Positions 14,681 through 22,876 of a stretch of DNA of 28,179 nt are shown piece after piece. The translations under genes were made by a program, and so were the position numbers. The notes under the pieces are model-generated. The model made no database searches, was not told the DNA's origin, and was given only the letters and a program-made list of their open reading frames with translations. Source of the DNA: CAWVWD01 sp965662365 (GTDB lineage: Bacteria > Bacteroidota > Bacteroidia > Chitinophagales > Saprospiraceae); assembly GCA_965662365.1 (NCBI GenBank), contig CBFIHR010000058.1:1-28179 (forward strand). The letters are read 5' to 3'. How positions within the stretch are numbered: position 1 is the stretch's first letter; the number at the start of each line of letters is the position of its first letter.

Positions 14681-15994
14681 TTAAACAAAAGCCTTTTCAA
14701 TCTTCATCCCTCTCGACCCTTTTGCCAAGAAATAATGATTTTTATAATTTTTTTCGTTTAAATATTTTGCTACTTCATCGCTTGTCTTAAAATGCTGACA
14801 ATCAATTAATTCTTTATGTTTTCCAAACAAATCACCGACAAGGATTACTTCTTTAAAACTACGATTTGCGAGTGATAAAACCATCGCTTTATGTTCTTCA
14901 TCTTCCGTTTCGCCAAGTTCGAACATATCGCCCAAAACAACAATTTTCTGCTCATGCGGAAACTCGTCGAAATCCTCCACCATCGGCAGCATACTGCTCG
15001 GATTCGCATTGTAGGCATCTAACAAAACCGTGTTTTCTTTCCAGGAAATCAATTGAGAGCGATTGTTTTTCGGAATATAATTTTCAATCGATTTTTTAAT
15101 CAAGACCTCTTCTACATCGAAATAACGCCCAATTGTCACCGCAGCCATTATATTAAACAACTGAAACGAGCCAAACAAATGAGACTTAATCTCAAAATCA
15201 TTGGTTTTCAGGGTTTTATTAGCTTGAATTTGAAGCCCAATAGATGGAAATTTTTCGGTAATTGTACCAGTTTGCACCTCGTAACCACTGATTTGTTGAG
15301 GCGTATTACCATAATACACACTTTCAATATTTTGAGCAATATTGACAATTGTTGCATCATCTGCATTAACAAAAGCAATTCCGCCATTGTTACGGAAAAA
15401 GTCAAATAACTCTTTATTCGACTGAATCACTCCTTCGATCGAACCATAACCTTCCAGATGATCTTTACCGCAATTCGTTACAATTCCAAAATCAGGCAAG
15501 GCAATATCACATAAAAAAGCATGTTCGCCAATGTGATTCGCTCCCAGCTCAATCACCGCAAAATCATAAGTTTCATCTAACCATAAAAGATTTAACGGCA
15601 CGCCGATCTCATTATTAAAATTCTTATACGTACTATAGGTTTTATATTTTGAGGCTAAAACACTGTGTAACAGCTCTTTAGTCGTTGTTTTTCCATTTGA
15701 GCCAACAATCGAAATTAATTTTAAATTTGTCAATTGTTGTCGATGATACTTAGCGAGTGCTTGCAAGGTTTTCAAAGAATCCTCCACCAAAATACAATTA
15801 TCATTGATTTGAAACTCCGGATTATCAATAATCGCATAAGAAGCCCCGTTCTCAAATGCCTTACCAACAAAGCGATTACCATCGAAACGTTCTCCTCGCA
15901 ATCCTACAAATAAGTCATTCTCTTCAATCGTTCGAGTGTCCGTATTGACAGATTTACAGGTTTTGAAAATTTGGTATATATCACTAATATTCAT
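14681..15994 (-). CDS. murF: UDP-MurNAc-tripeptide--D-Ala-D-Ala ligase
   Basis: Adds the D-Ala-D-Ala dipeptide to UDP-MurNAc-tripeptide, the last cytosolic step of the peptidoglycan precursor. 437 aa, the usual size. The N-terminal substrate domain has DTRTIEENDLFVGLRGERFDG (about 19-39), the P-loop is GSNGKTTTKE (98-107), FNNEIGVPLNLL and ELGANHIGEHAFL are central-domain motifs, and DAYNANPSSM marks the C-terminal domain characteristic of MurF. The gene precedes ddl by 155 bases on the same strand, giving a natural functional pair outside any dcw cluster. No TAnnTTTG box was found directly upstream. Confidence 0.96.
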   Translation of the reverse strand: MNISDIYQIFKTCKSVNTDTRTIEENDLFVGLRGERFDGNRFVGKAFENGASYAIIDNPEFQINDNCILVEDSLKTLQALAKYHRQQLTNLKLISIVGSNGKTTTKELLHSVLASKYKTYSTYKNFNNEIGVPLNLLWLDETYDFAVIELGANHIGEHAFLCDIALPDFGIVTNCGKDHLEGYGSIEGVIQSNKELFDFFRNNGGIAFVNADDATIVNIAQNIESVYYGNTPQQISGYEVQTGTITEKFPSIGLQIQANKTLKTNDFEIKSHLFGSFQLFNIMAAVTIGRYFDVEEVLIKKSIENYIPKNNRSQLISWKENTVLLDAYNANPSSMLPMVEDFDEFPHEQKIVVLGDMFELGETEDEEHKAMVLSLANRSFKEVILVGDLFGKHKELIDCQHFKTSDEVAKYLNEKNYKNHYFLAKGSRGMKIEKAFV

Positions 15995-16364
15995 TTTTAG
16001 TATTAATTTATCTGCTTTGGCAAATGTCTTAAATTTTAAGGGTACAATAATAAAAATTATTCGCTGATATGTGACAAGAGTCTGTTCAAAATTTCTCTAT
16101 TAGTGTAAAAATCTACCTTTTCACTTTAAGTTCCAGTATTTTTTGACTCAAAAATCGTTTTGTAATAAAATTCAACCACTTAGCTTAAAAAATAAGCTAT
16201 CATATATAATATTTTTAATGAATAGCTAAGAAACTGTTATGAAACCTCAATGAAGCATAATTATTAAAATTAACAATAAATAGAATTATTAAATCAAGTA
16301 GATAATCTTAATTTTGTGGCAATTTTGAAATATTATTATCCAAAATAAAATATTAATAGTGATA
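15995..16364. other. Divergent intergenic region, murF / tkt
   Basis: 370 bases without a gene. It holds an inverted repeat TAGCTTA/TAAGCTA (16181-16187 with 16193-16199, loop of five A residues) and the tkt promoter box at 16310-16317. Nothing else was recognised; it must also carry the murF promoter. Confidence 0.5.
16310..16317 (+). promoter_or_regulatory. Putative -7 box (TAATTTTG) for tkt
   Basis: TAATTTTG matches TAnnTTTG, 47 bases before the tkt ATG. No TTG is seen at the -33 position. Confidence 0.45.
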
Positions 16365-18392
16365 ATGACAAACCAAACAATTGCTGCAAAAGCAGCCGAC
16401 AATATTCGGATTTTATCCGCTGCAATGGTTGAAAAAGCAAAATCTGGACATCCCGGTGGACCAATGGGAGGAGCCGATTTTACGCATATTCTATTCACGG
16501 AATATATGAACTTCGATCCAGATGATGGAACGTATCCTTTCAGAGATAGATTTTTCCTCGATCCAGGACACGTTTCTGCTTTATTATATTCTCAATTAGC
16601 GATGTTTGGTCACTATTCTTTAGAAGATTTAGCCAACTTCCGTCAATGGGGAAGTCCGACTCCTGGCCACCCCGAAGTAGATCAAAAACGTGGCGTTGAG
16701 AATACTTCTGGTCCATTAGGTCTAGGACACGCTTTCGGTGCAGGTGCTGCAATTGCGGAACGCTTTTTAGCAACTCGCTTTGGCGAACACATTGCGAATA
16801 AAACTTATATCTATATTTCTGATGGTGGCGTTCAAGAGGAAATTTCGCAAGGAGTTGGACGTATTGCCGGTTACTTAGGATTGAACAATCTGATCATGTT
16901 TTATGATGCCAATGATGTTCAATTATCAACAATGGTTGATGAAGTCATGACCGAAGATACCGCAAAAAAATACGAGTCTTGGAACTGGAATGTTATCACC
17001 ATTGATGGCCATAATCACGACGAAATTCGCTCGGCCTTAGATGCTGCAAATGCAGAAACGAAACGCCCAACCTTAATTATTGGTAAAACAATTATGGGTA
17101 AAGGTGCAAGAACGGAAGACAATGGTTCTTGGGAAGGTCAAGTCGATACGCATGGACAACCGTTGAGTAAATCCGGTGCAGACTTTAATGCAACGATTAC
17201 AAATTTGGGTGGCAACCCAGAAAATCCATTTGTGATTTTTGATGATGTAGCGGCTTATTACGAAGAAGTCAAAGATGCTAAACGTCAACTAATCGCTGAA
17301 CAAAAAGCAGCTTTCGCTGAATGGGCAAGTGCAAACCCTGAGTTAGCGGCCAAATTACAAGGATTTTTAGCTGATGAAGCTCCAAAAGTGGATTGGGCAA
17401 GTATCGAACAAAAAGCTGGTCAAGCGACTCGTAACGCCTCAAAAACCGTTTTGGCACACTTGGCCAAAAACGTAGAAAATATGATTGTCGCTTCTGCCGA
17501 TTTATCCAATTCAGATAAAACTGAAGGATTTTTAAATGAAGTCGGAGCATTCAAACCGCACGATTTTTCAGGTGGATTTTTACAAGCTGGTGTTTCTGAA
17601 TTAACGATGGCGGCAATGTGTACTGGAATGGCGTTGCATGGCGGTGTGATTCCTGCTTGTGCGACTTTCTTTGTATTCTCAGATTACATGAAACCAGTGA
17701 TGCGTGTTGCTTCTTTGATGGAACAACAAGTGATTTTCATCTGGACACACGACGCTTTCCGTGTCGGTGAAGATGGCCCAACGCATCAACCGATTGAGCA
17801 AGAAGCACAATTGCGATTATTAGAAAAATTAAAAAATCACTCCGGAAATAATGCCATGTTAGCATTGCGTCCAGCAGATGTAAATGAAACAACTGTTGCT
17901 TGGAAAATGGCTTTAGAAAATACTAATTCTCCAACAGGTTTGGTTTTCTCTCGTCAGAATATTGAAAATATTCCAAATTCTTCTTTTGAAAATGCGTTAC
18001 AAGCCGAAAAAGGTGGTTACATCGTTGATGATTGTGACGGAACGCCAGATGTAATTTTGGTAGCAAATGGTTCGGAAGTCTCAACTTTAGCAGCCGGAGC
18101 AGAATTATTAAAAGCAAAAGGCGTAAAAACTCGCTTAGTTTCTGTGCCGTCAGAAGGTGTTTTCCGCAATCAATCTAAAGATTATCAATTATCTGTATTG
18201 CCAGTTGGCGTTCCTAAGTTCGGAATGACAGCAGGTTTGCCAGTGAACTTAGAAGGTTTAGTTGGTTTAGATGGCAAAGTCGTTGGCGTGAATCACTTTG
18301 GTTATTCTGCACCTTATACGGTTTTAGATGAAAAGTTTGGCTTTACGGATGAAGATGTTTGCCGTGAAGTGGAGAATTTTCTTGAGCAATAA
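16365..18392 (+). CDS. tkt: Transketolase
   Basis: TPP-dependent transfer of two-carbon ketol units between sugar phosphates in the non-oxidative pentose phosphate pathway (cytosol). About 675 aa from ATG 16365; an in-frame GTG two codons earlier (16359) is less likely. KSGHPGGPMGG is the N-terminal active-site motif, SDGGVQEEISQ with YDAND the TPP/metal-binding region (the variant seen in Bacteroidota, with SDGG in place of the more common GDG), and GEDGPTHQPIEQ carries the catalytic Glu. The N-terminal TPP-binding, pyrimidine-binding and C-terminal domains are all present. It precedes a transaldolase gene by 96 bases in the same direction. Confidence 0.95.
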   Translation: MTNQTIAAKAADNIRILSAAMVEKAKSGHPGGPMGGADFTHILFTEYMNFDPDDGTYPFRDRFFLDPGHVSALLYSQLAMFGHYSLEDLANFRQWGSPTPGHPEVDQKRGVENTSGPLGLGHAFGAGAAIAERFLATRFGEHIANKTYIYISDGGVQEEISQGVGRIAGYLGLNNLIMFYDANDVQLSTMVDEVMTEDTAKKYESWNWNVITIDGHNHDEIRSALDAANAETKRPTLIIGKTIMGKGARTEDNGSWEGQVDTHGQPLSKSGADFNATITNLGGNPENPFVIFDDVAAYYEEVKDAKRQLIAEQKAAFAEWASANPELAAKLQGFLADEAPKVDWASIEQKAGQATRNASKTVLAHLAKNVENMIVASADLSNSDKTEGFLNEVGAFKPHDFSGGFLQAGVSELTMAAMCTGMALHGGVIPACATFFVFSDYMKPVMRVASLMEQQVIFIWTHDAFRVGEDGPTHQPIEQEAQLRLLEKLKNHSGNNAMLALRPADVNETTVAWKMALENTNSPTGLVFSRQNIENIPNSSFENALQAEKGGYIVDDCDGTPDVILVANGSEVSTLAAGAELLKAKGVKTRLVSVPSEGVFRNQSKDYQLSVLPVGVPKFGMTAGLPVNLEGLVGLDGKVVGVNHFGYSAPYTVLDEKFGFTDEDVCREVENFLEQ

Positions 18393-18399
18393 AGCACTC

Positions 18400-18453
18400 A
18401 ACTAAAAACTATACAAACTTCCGTCATGCTGAAACAAGTTTAAGTTTTTAGTT
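18400..18453 (+). repeat. Intercistronic hairpin, tkt / tal
   Basis: AACTAAAAACT (18400-18410) pairs with AGTTTTTAGTT (18443-18453), and inside AAACTT (18415-18420) pairs with AAGTTT (18436-18441). The loop contains GTCATGCTGAAAC, which resembles dispersed intergenic repeats I know from other Bacteroidota. No T-tract follows, so read-through into tal is likely. Confidence 0.55.
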
Positions 18454-18488
18454 AGTAAACATTAATAAAATATTCAAAAACATAAAAA

Positions 18489-19145
18489 ATGAAATTTTTT
18501 ATAGATACAGCAAATCTTGAGCAAATCAAGGAGGCAGCAGATTTAGGAATTTTAGATGGTGTCACTACGAATCCATCTTTGATGGCCAAAGAAGGTATCG
18601 CTGGAGAAGAAAATGTAATGAATCACTACAAAGCAATTTGCGAAATTGTTTCTGGTGATGTCAGTGCAGAAGTTATTTCTACGGACTTTGAAGGTATGAT
18701 TCGTGAAGGTGAAATGTTGGCGGCTTTAGCTCCAAATATCGTTATCAAAATTCCGATGATTAAAGATGGTGTAAAAGCGATTAATTACTTTTCAAAGAAA
18801 GGAATCAAAACGAACTGTACGTTAATCTTCTCGCCAGGTCAAGCGATTCTGGCAGCAAAAGCTGGGGCAACGTATTTGTCGCCGTTCATCGGTCGTATTG
18901 ACGATATTACTTGGGACGGCATGCAATTGATTCAGGAAATCCGTGAAATTTATGATGTGCAAGGTTACAGCACAGAGATTTTAGCGGCTTCTGTTCGCTC
19001 TTCATTGCACATCGTACAGGCAGCAAGATGTGGTGCAGACATTGTAACTTGTGGCCTAGGTGCGATTACTGGTTTATTAAAGCATCCTTTGACAGATATT
19101 GGTTTGGCGAAGTTCTTGGCGGATCATGCGAAAGCAAATGGATAA
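18489..19145 (+). CDS. tal: Transaldolase, small TalC/MipB type
   Basis: 218-aa single-domain class I aldolase of the TalC/FSA family. It transfers dihydroxyacetone units between sedoheptulose 7-phosphate and glyceraldehyde 3-phosphate. FFIDTAN (3-9) and GVTTNPSL (24-31) are N-terminal motifs, Lys87 in NIVIKIPM is the Schiff-base lysine, and TYLSPFIGRIDD (about 128-139) is the C-terminal signature. Glu61 (SAEV) and Phe133 are the residues expected of a transaldolase; fructose-6-phosphate aldolases carry Gln and Tyr there. It sits with tkt, completing the pentose phosphate rearrangement set, and ends before a strong terminator. Confidence 0.93.
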   Translation: MKFFIDTANLEQIKEAADLGILDGVTTNPSLMAKEGIAGEENVMNHYKAICEIVSGDVSAEVISTDFEGMIREGEMLAALAPNIVIKIPMIKDGVKAINYFSKKGIKTNCTLIFSPGQAILAAKAGATYLSPFIGRIDDITWDGMQLIQEIREIYDVQGYSTEILAASVRSSLHIVQAARCGADIVTCGLGAITGLLKHPLTDIGLAKFLADHAKANG

Positions 19146-19168
19146 TTTTTATAAATTATAAAAAAATT

Positions 19169-19205
19169 AGAGGCGGTAAATTTTACAATTTATCGCCTCT
19201 TTTTT
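19169..19205. terminator. Bidirectional terminator, tal / PQQ dehydrogenase
   Basis: 14-base stem (AGAGGCGGTAAATT 19169-19182 with 19187-19200, one G-U pair), TTAC loop, then a T-run. The left flank is an A-run, giving T-rich sequence on the minus strand, so both converging genes are served. Confidence 0.9.
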
Positions 19206-19249
19206 ATGACATGATATCGTTAGAAATACATTTTATCACACAATCAGCA

Positions 19250-20623
19250 TTACTTCGGTAAAATTTTAATAATTCGCCCAGGATTTTCGACTGCAACGTA
19301 CAAATAGCCATCGTTTCCGACTCTGACATCACGAACTCGACTTTTCAACTCTTCCAAGAGTTTTTCTTGATAAACGACCTGATTATCATTCAAAACGATG
19401 CGTTCCAAATATTCAAAACGAAGCGAACCGATGAATAAATTATTTTTCCATTCTGGATAAATATCGCTGTCCAAAAACGTCATGCCACAAGGTGCAATTG
19501 ACGGTTTATAATAATGAACAGGTTGTTCCATGCCTTCTTTTTCCGTCAAATCTGTAAACTTCGTTCCGCTATAATTGACACCATAAGAAATAATTGGCCA
19601 ACCGTAATTTTTGCCAGGTTCGATAATATTGATTTCGTCACCGCCTTTCGGGCCGTGTTCATGTTCCCAAAGCTGACCAGTTGTCGGATGAAACGCCAAA
19701 CCTTGTGGATTTCTGTGACCGTAGCTGTAAATCGAACCGACCGCCGCCGCATCATTCGCAAAAGGATTATCTTGCGGCACACTTCCATCATCATTTAAAC
19801 GGTGAATTTTTCCGTTTGTATTATCCAAAGATTGTGGAAAAACATCCCGATTTCCTCTATCGCCATTGCTAAAATACAAGCGATTTTGAGCATCAAAAAC
19901 CATTCGATTACCATAATGATGTGCAGTCGAAGTTGTTGGAGTACCTTTATAAATTTCTTCAATATCATATAATGCTTTCGATTGATTCAGTTTCGCTCGA
20001 ATAATTGCGGTGTTGCCTTTGTCACTATTATTTGCATCTGGATAAGAATACGAAATGTAAATCCAACCGTTTGACGCATAATCTGGATGCAATTTTAAAT
20101 CTAACAAGCCGCCCTGACCTTGTACTCGAATCGCTGGCAAACCTGTGATCGTCGTCTTTCCATCTGTTTTAGAAAAATAAGATAACGTACCATTTCGTTC
20201 CGCAATCAACATATCGTCATTTGGCAAAAACTCGAATGACCACGGAATTTCTAAACCATCTACAACGACCTCAATATCATAATTTGGATTAGCACTGGTC
20301 GAAGTTTGATGATTTTTTGAGTAATCAAAATCTTTGATGTAACTGACTAATTCCGTGATTTGACTATCTGAAAACGTTTGCCTGTAGGCTGGCATTCCTA
20401 AGTTCTCCTCTCCTACTTTAATCATATTTGTCAAGACTTTTGCCGATTTTTCATACGATTTTAATCGCTTAAAATGTTGCAGCTGCGTCCCATGACAACC
20501 AGCACAATTTTCATCATAAATCGCTTGAACATCCGAACTAACGGTCACGCCTCGGGAGAGATTACAAGCAATTGCACCGACAAAAATTAGAATAACGATA
20601 AGGTAAAGTTGTTTTGATTGCAT
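19250..20623 (-). CDS. Cytochrome c-PQQ sugar dehydrogenase fusion
   Basis: 457 aa. The N-terminus has a hydrophobic signal ending near Cys20 (GAIAC, an imperfect lipobox). Residues about 30-95 are a class I cytochrome c domain: CAGCH (40-44) binds heme and Met77 (LGMPAY) is the likely axial ligand. From about 110 on it is a soluble-type PQQ-dependent glucose/aldose dehydrogenase beta-propeller: LEIPWSFEFLPNDDMLIAER, QGGLLDLKLHPDY, FSNGDRGNRD, GHRNPQGLAFHP and EHEHGPKGGDEIN. It probably oxidises sugars in the periplasm and passes electrons to its own heme. Usually the cytochrome part is absent or separate. The true substrate is unknown. Converges on tal. Confidence 0.9.
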   Translation of the reverse strand: MQSKQLYLIVILIFVGAIACNLSRGVTVSSDVQAIYDENCAGCHGTQLQHFKRLKSYEKSAKVLTNMIKVGEENLGMPAYRQTFSDSQITELVSYIKDFDYSKNHQTSTSANPNYDIEVVVDGLEIPWSFEFLPNDDMLIAERNGTLSYFSKTDGKTTITGLPAIRVQGQGGLLDLKLHPDYASNGWIYISYSYPDANNSDKGNTAIIRAKLNQSKALYDIEEIYKGTPTTSTAHHYGNRMVFDAQNRLYFSNGDRGNRDVFPQSLDNTNGKIHRLNDDGSVPQDNPFANDAAAVGSIYSYGHRNPQGLAFHPTTGQLWEHEHGPKGGDEINIIEPGKNYGWPIISYGVNYSGTKFTDLTEKEGMEQPVHYYKPSIAPCGMTFLDSDIYPEWKNNLFIGSLRFEYLERIVLNDNQVVYQEKLLEELKSRVRDVRVGNDGYLYVAVENPGRIIKILPK

Positions 20624-20784
20624 TATTTTTTAGTTTTAATGATAAATTTTGTTTCAATCATAGAATCAATGACCTCTCAAATTGTTTTAACGAATGTACA
20701 CAAAAATGATTAATCAACAATTCTCACAATGATAAAAGTAAACCAATAAAAATCAGATTTCAGGCTTTCCAAAACTATTCCTGC

Positions 20785-20792
20785 TACTTTTG
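20785..20792 (+). promoter_or_regulatory. Putative -7 box (TACTTTTG), MATE gene
   Basis: TACTTTTG matches TAnnTTTG, 33 bases before the MATE start. No TTG is seen at the -33 position. Confidence 0.5.
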
Positions 20793-20825
20793 TAAAAAAT
20801 AAACAGACGGTATCAATCAATTTTT

Positions 20826-22130
20826 ATGAATAAAAAAATACTCTATCTCGCCATTCCGAATATCATCAGTAACTTATCCGTTCCGCTGTTGACTTCCGTC
20901 GATACGGCTTTAATGGGCAGGATGGAATCCGAAATTTATATCGGAGCAATTGCTTTGGGTGGCTTGATTTTTAACTTTGTGTATTGGAGTTTTGGCTTCT
21001 TGCGAATGGGTTCTACAGGATTGACGGCACAGGCTTTTGGTGAGAAAAACGATGCGAAATTGATGCAAATTTTGGGTCGGGCATTGATCTTTGGTTTTGT
21101 GTCGGGTTTGGTTTTATTGCTTTCGCAAAAATGGCTGATGGACTTCGGCTTTTATTTATTAGACGGCAGTCAAGAAGTCGAATTTTTAGCGAAAGAATAC
21201 TTTTCCATTCGGATTTGGGCAGCCCCAGCGACTTTGTGCTTATATGGTTTAATGGGTTGGTTTTTCGGTATGCAAAACTCAGTCGTACCAATGGTTTTAA
21301 CGATTCTTATCAATGTTGTTAATATCATTGCCAATGTGATTTTCATCAATTATTTTGGAATGAAAGCCGATGGCGTTGCACTCGGAACTGTGATTGCACA
21401 ATACGCAGGTTTTATCGTTGCTTTAGTGATTTTTTATAAACGTCACGGTCATTTATTACAATATTTCAAACGAAAAACTATTTTTGAAATACAAGCCTTT
21501 AAGCAGTTTTTATCCTTGAACCGAGATATTTTTATACGAACATTTTTATTAGTTTTTTCCTTTGCTTTTTTTGAAAATCAGTCCGCAGCACAAGGCGATT
21601 TGACCTTAGCGGTTAACAGTATTTTATTGCAATTTGTATCGTGGATTTCTTACGGAATTGATGGTTTTGCCTACGCTTCGGAGAGTTTGGTCGGTCGATA
21701 TGCGGGAGCGAAAGACAAGTCTAATTTGCGAAAAGCAATCAATTTATCCTTTGTTTGGGCGTTTGGCTTAGCGATAGTTTACAGCCTTACTTTTTATATT
21801 TTTGAGGTCGAATTATTGCAGCTGTTTACCAATCAACAAAACGTCATTGATGCCGCTCAAAACTACATGATTTGGATTGTTCTTTTTCCAATTATTGCTA
21901 CATCAGGCTACATCTGGGACGGCATTTTTATTGGTCTAACGGCTTCAAAAGCCATGCGGAATACCATGATTTTGGCTTTTATGTTTTTTATGATAGTTTT
22001 CTATATCGCTGATTATCAATTAGCTACAATGACGAACTTCTGGCTTTGGTTGACGTTTAGTTTATTCATTTTTATTCGAGGCATTATTCAGACGATTTAT
22101 TATAAAATGTATTTAGTCGTTAGTGATTAG
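20826..22130 (+). CDS. MATE-family efflux transporter (DinF-like)
   Basis: 434 aa with about 12 hydrophobic helices over the whole length, the MATE layout of two six-helix bundles. It starts ILYLAIPNIISNLSVPLLTS followed by VDTALMGRM, the typical first-helix pattern with Asp, and includes WSFGFLRMGSTGLTAQAFGE. Such proteins export drugs, metabolites or cationic compounds with Na+ or H+ antiport; the substrate is not predictable. The DinF-like subfamily is suggested by overall length and the LRMGSTGLTAQA block. It stands alone, with a hairpin downstream. Confidence 0.9.
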   Translation: MNKKILYLAIPNIISNLSVPLLTSVDTALMGRMESEIYIGAIALGGLIFNFVYWSFGFLRMGSTGLTAQAFGEKNDAKLMQILGRALIFGFVSGLVLLLSQKWLMDFGFYLLDGSQEVEFLAKEYFSIRIWAAPATLCLYGLMGWFFGMQNSVVPMVLTILINVVNIIANVIFINYFGMKADGVALGTVIAQYAGFIVALVIFYKRHGHLLQYFKRKTIFEIQAFKQFLSLNRDIFIRTFLLVFSFAFFENQSAAQGDLTLAVNSILLQFVSWISYGIDGFAYASESLVGRYAGAKDKSNLRKAINLSFVWAFGLAIVYSLTFYIFEVELLQLFTNQQNVIDAAQNYMIWIVLFPIIATSGYIWDGIFIGLTASKAMRNTMILAFMFFMIVFYIADYQLATMTNFWLWLTFSLFIFIRGIIQTIYYKMYLVVSD

Positions 22131-22166
22131 TCTTTTACCTGTCCCGAAACCTCGGGAGTGATTAGT
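22122..22166. repeat. Hairpin flanked by 10-base direct repeats
   Basis: AGTGATTAGT occurs at 22122-22131 (overlapping the MATE stop codon) and at 22157-22166. Between them is a hairpin TCCCGA/TCGGGA (22142-22147 with 22152-22157, 4-base loop). The arrangement looks like a small inserted hairpin with a target duplication; without a T-run it is a poor terminator. Confidence 0.5.
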
Positions 22167-22230
22167 TTGTAGCAGCAAAAAACGGAAACGAATCGTTCTA
22201 ATTCTATCCATCATTTTTAATAAAAAAAAT

Positions 22231-22620
22231 ATGAAATACCTTTATCTTTCAGTAGTAATTTTATTTTTTAGCAATTGTCAAAAAGAGGATAATTGTCAAG
22301 CAAATTGTATCAATGGCGAATGGGTTTGGGAGTTCTCATCTGGAGGATTTTCTGGACATACGATAACGCCCGAAACAGAGGACAGAACTTGGAAATTGGT
22401 CATTGATGATTTCTATTATAAATCGTATGTGAATGATTCTTTAGTTACAGAAACCGAATATAATTTAGGAATTGATTCAACGATTCAGATGGATACGGAT
22501 TATTACCGATTTATCGAACTTCAAAACGGCAGACGTTACGGACTCACTATCAATGCAGAAACACTGGAATTATACGACGAATGTGCAGACTGTTACAATC
22601 ATTTATTCAACCGACAATAA
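22231..22620 (+). CDS. Small Cys-rich lipoprotein, possibly surface exposed
   Basis: 129 aa, not assigned to a family. Residues 1-16 are a lipoprotein-like signal ending FSNC (Cys16; Asn at -1 is unusual). The residues right after Cys are QKED, close to the QKDDE surface-export signal described for Bacteroidota lipoproteins in Capnocytophaga. Cys22, Cys26, Cys118 and Cys121 could form disulfides linking both ends. The middle is beta-rich with aromatic residues (WVWEFSSGG, TWKLVIDDFYYKSY), suggesting a small lipocalin-like barrel, which is a guess. Followed by its own terminator. Confidence 0.6.
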   Translation: MKYLYLSVVILFFSNCQKEDNCQANCINGEWVWEFSSGGFSGHTITPETEDRTWKLVIDDFYYKSYVNDSLVTETEYNLGIDSTIQMDTDYYRFIELQNGRRYGLTINAETLELYDECADCYNHLFNRQ

Positions 22621-22665
22621 GCAATAAAAATTTACTTTCACTAATTGTTGTTTCAATCGCAAATA

Positions 22666-22693
22666 GGCGTAGTCATTTGGCTACGTCTTTTTT
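22666..22693 (+). terminator. Terminator after the small lipoprotein gene
   Basis: 7-base stem (GGCGTAG 22666-22672 with CTACGTC 22681-22687, one G-U pair), 8-base loop and a T6 run. Confidence 0.75.
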
Positions 22694-22737
22694 ATGGTCG
22701 TCAGATACTTGTTACTGGTTTTCCCAAACGTTTTCCT

Positions 22738-22745
22738 TACTTTTG
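22738..22745 (+). promoter_or_regulatory. Putative -7 box (TACTTTTG) for rlmD
   Basis: TACTTTTG matches TAnnTTTG, 131 bases before the rlmD start. The leader would include the repeat at 22770-22806. Confidence 0.4.
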
Positions 22746-22769
22746 CGGTCGAATTATTGTAATAGGAAC

Positions 22770-22806
22770 ACGGATGGAACGGATTAAACAGATGCAAACG
22801 GATTTT
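22770..22806. repeat. Degenerate 9-base tandem repeat ACGGATNNN
   Basis: Four units in a row: ACGGATGGA, ACGGATTAA, ACAGATGCA, ACGGATTTT (22770-22806, with one extra A before the last). The following sequence (22818-22832, AAAAAATATCCGCGG-like) is partly complementary, so this is the left arm of a decayed palindromic intergenic repeat. It recalls the 9-base units at 2119-2145. Confidence 0.6.
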
Positions 22807-22876
22807 TATTTTTTTATAAAAAATATCCGCGGAAACCAAGATTTTCGGCGTAGTCAGTGTTTCAATCCTATAAAAA

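Noticed and set aside
15053..15409. 118-residue plus-strand open frame
   Set aside because: Antisense to murF; no family resemblance or promoter.
16359..16364. GTG at 16359 as the transketolase start
   Set aside because: The ATG at 16365 gives the conserved family N-terminus (MTNQTIAAKAADNIR); the GTG only adds two residues.
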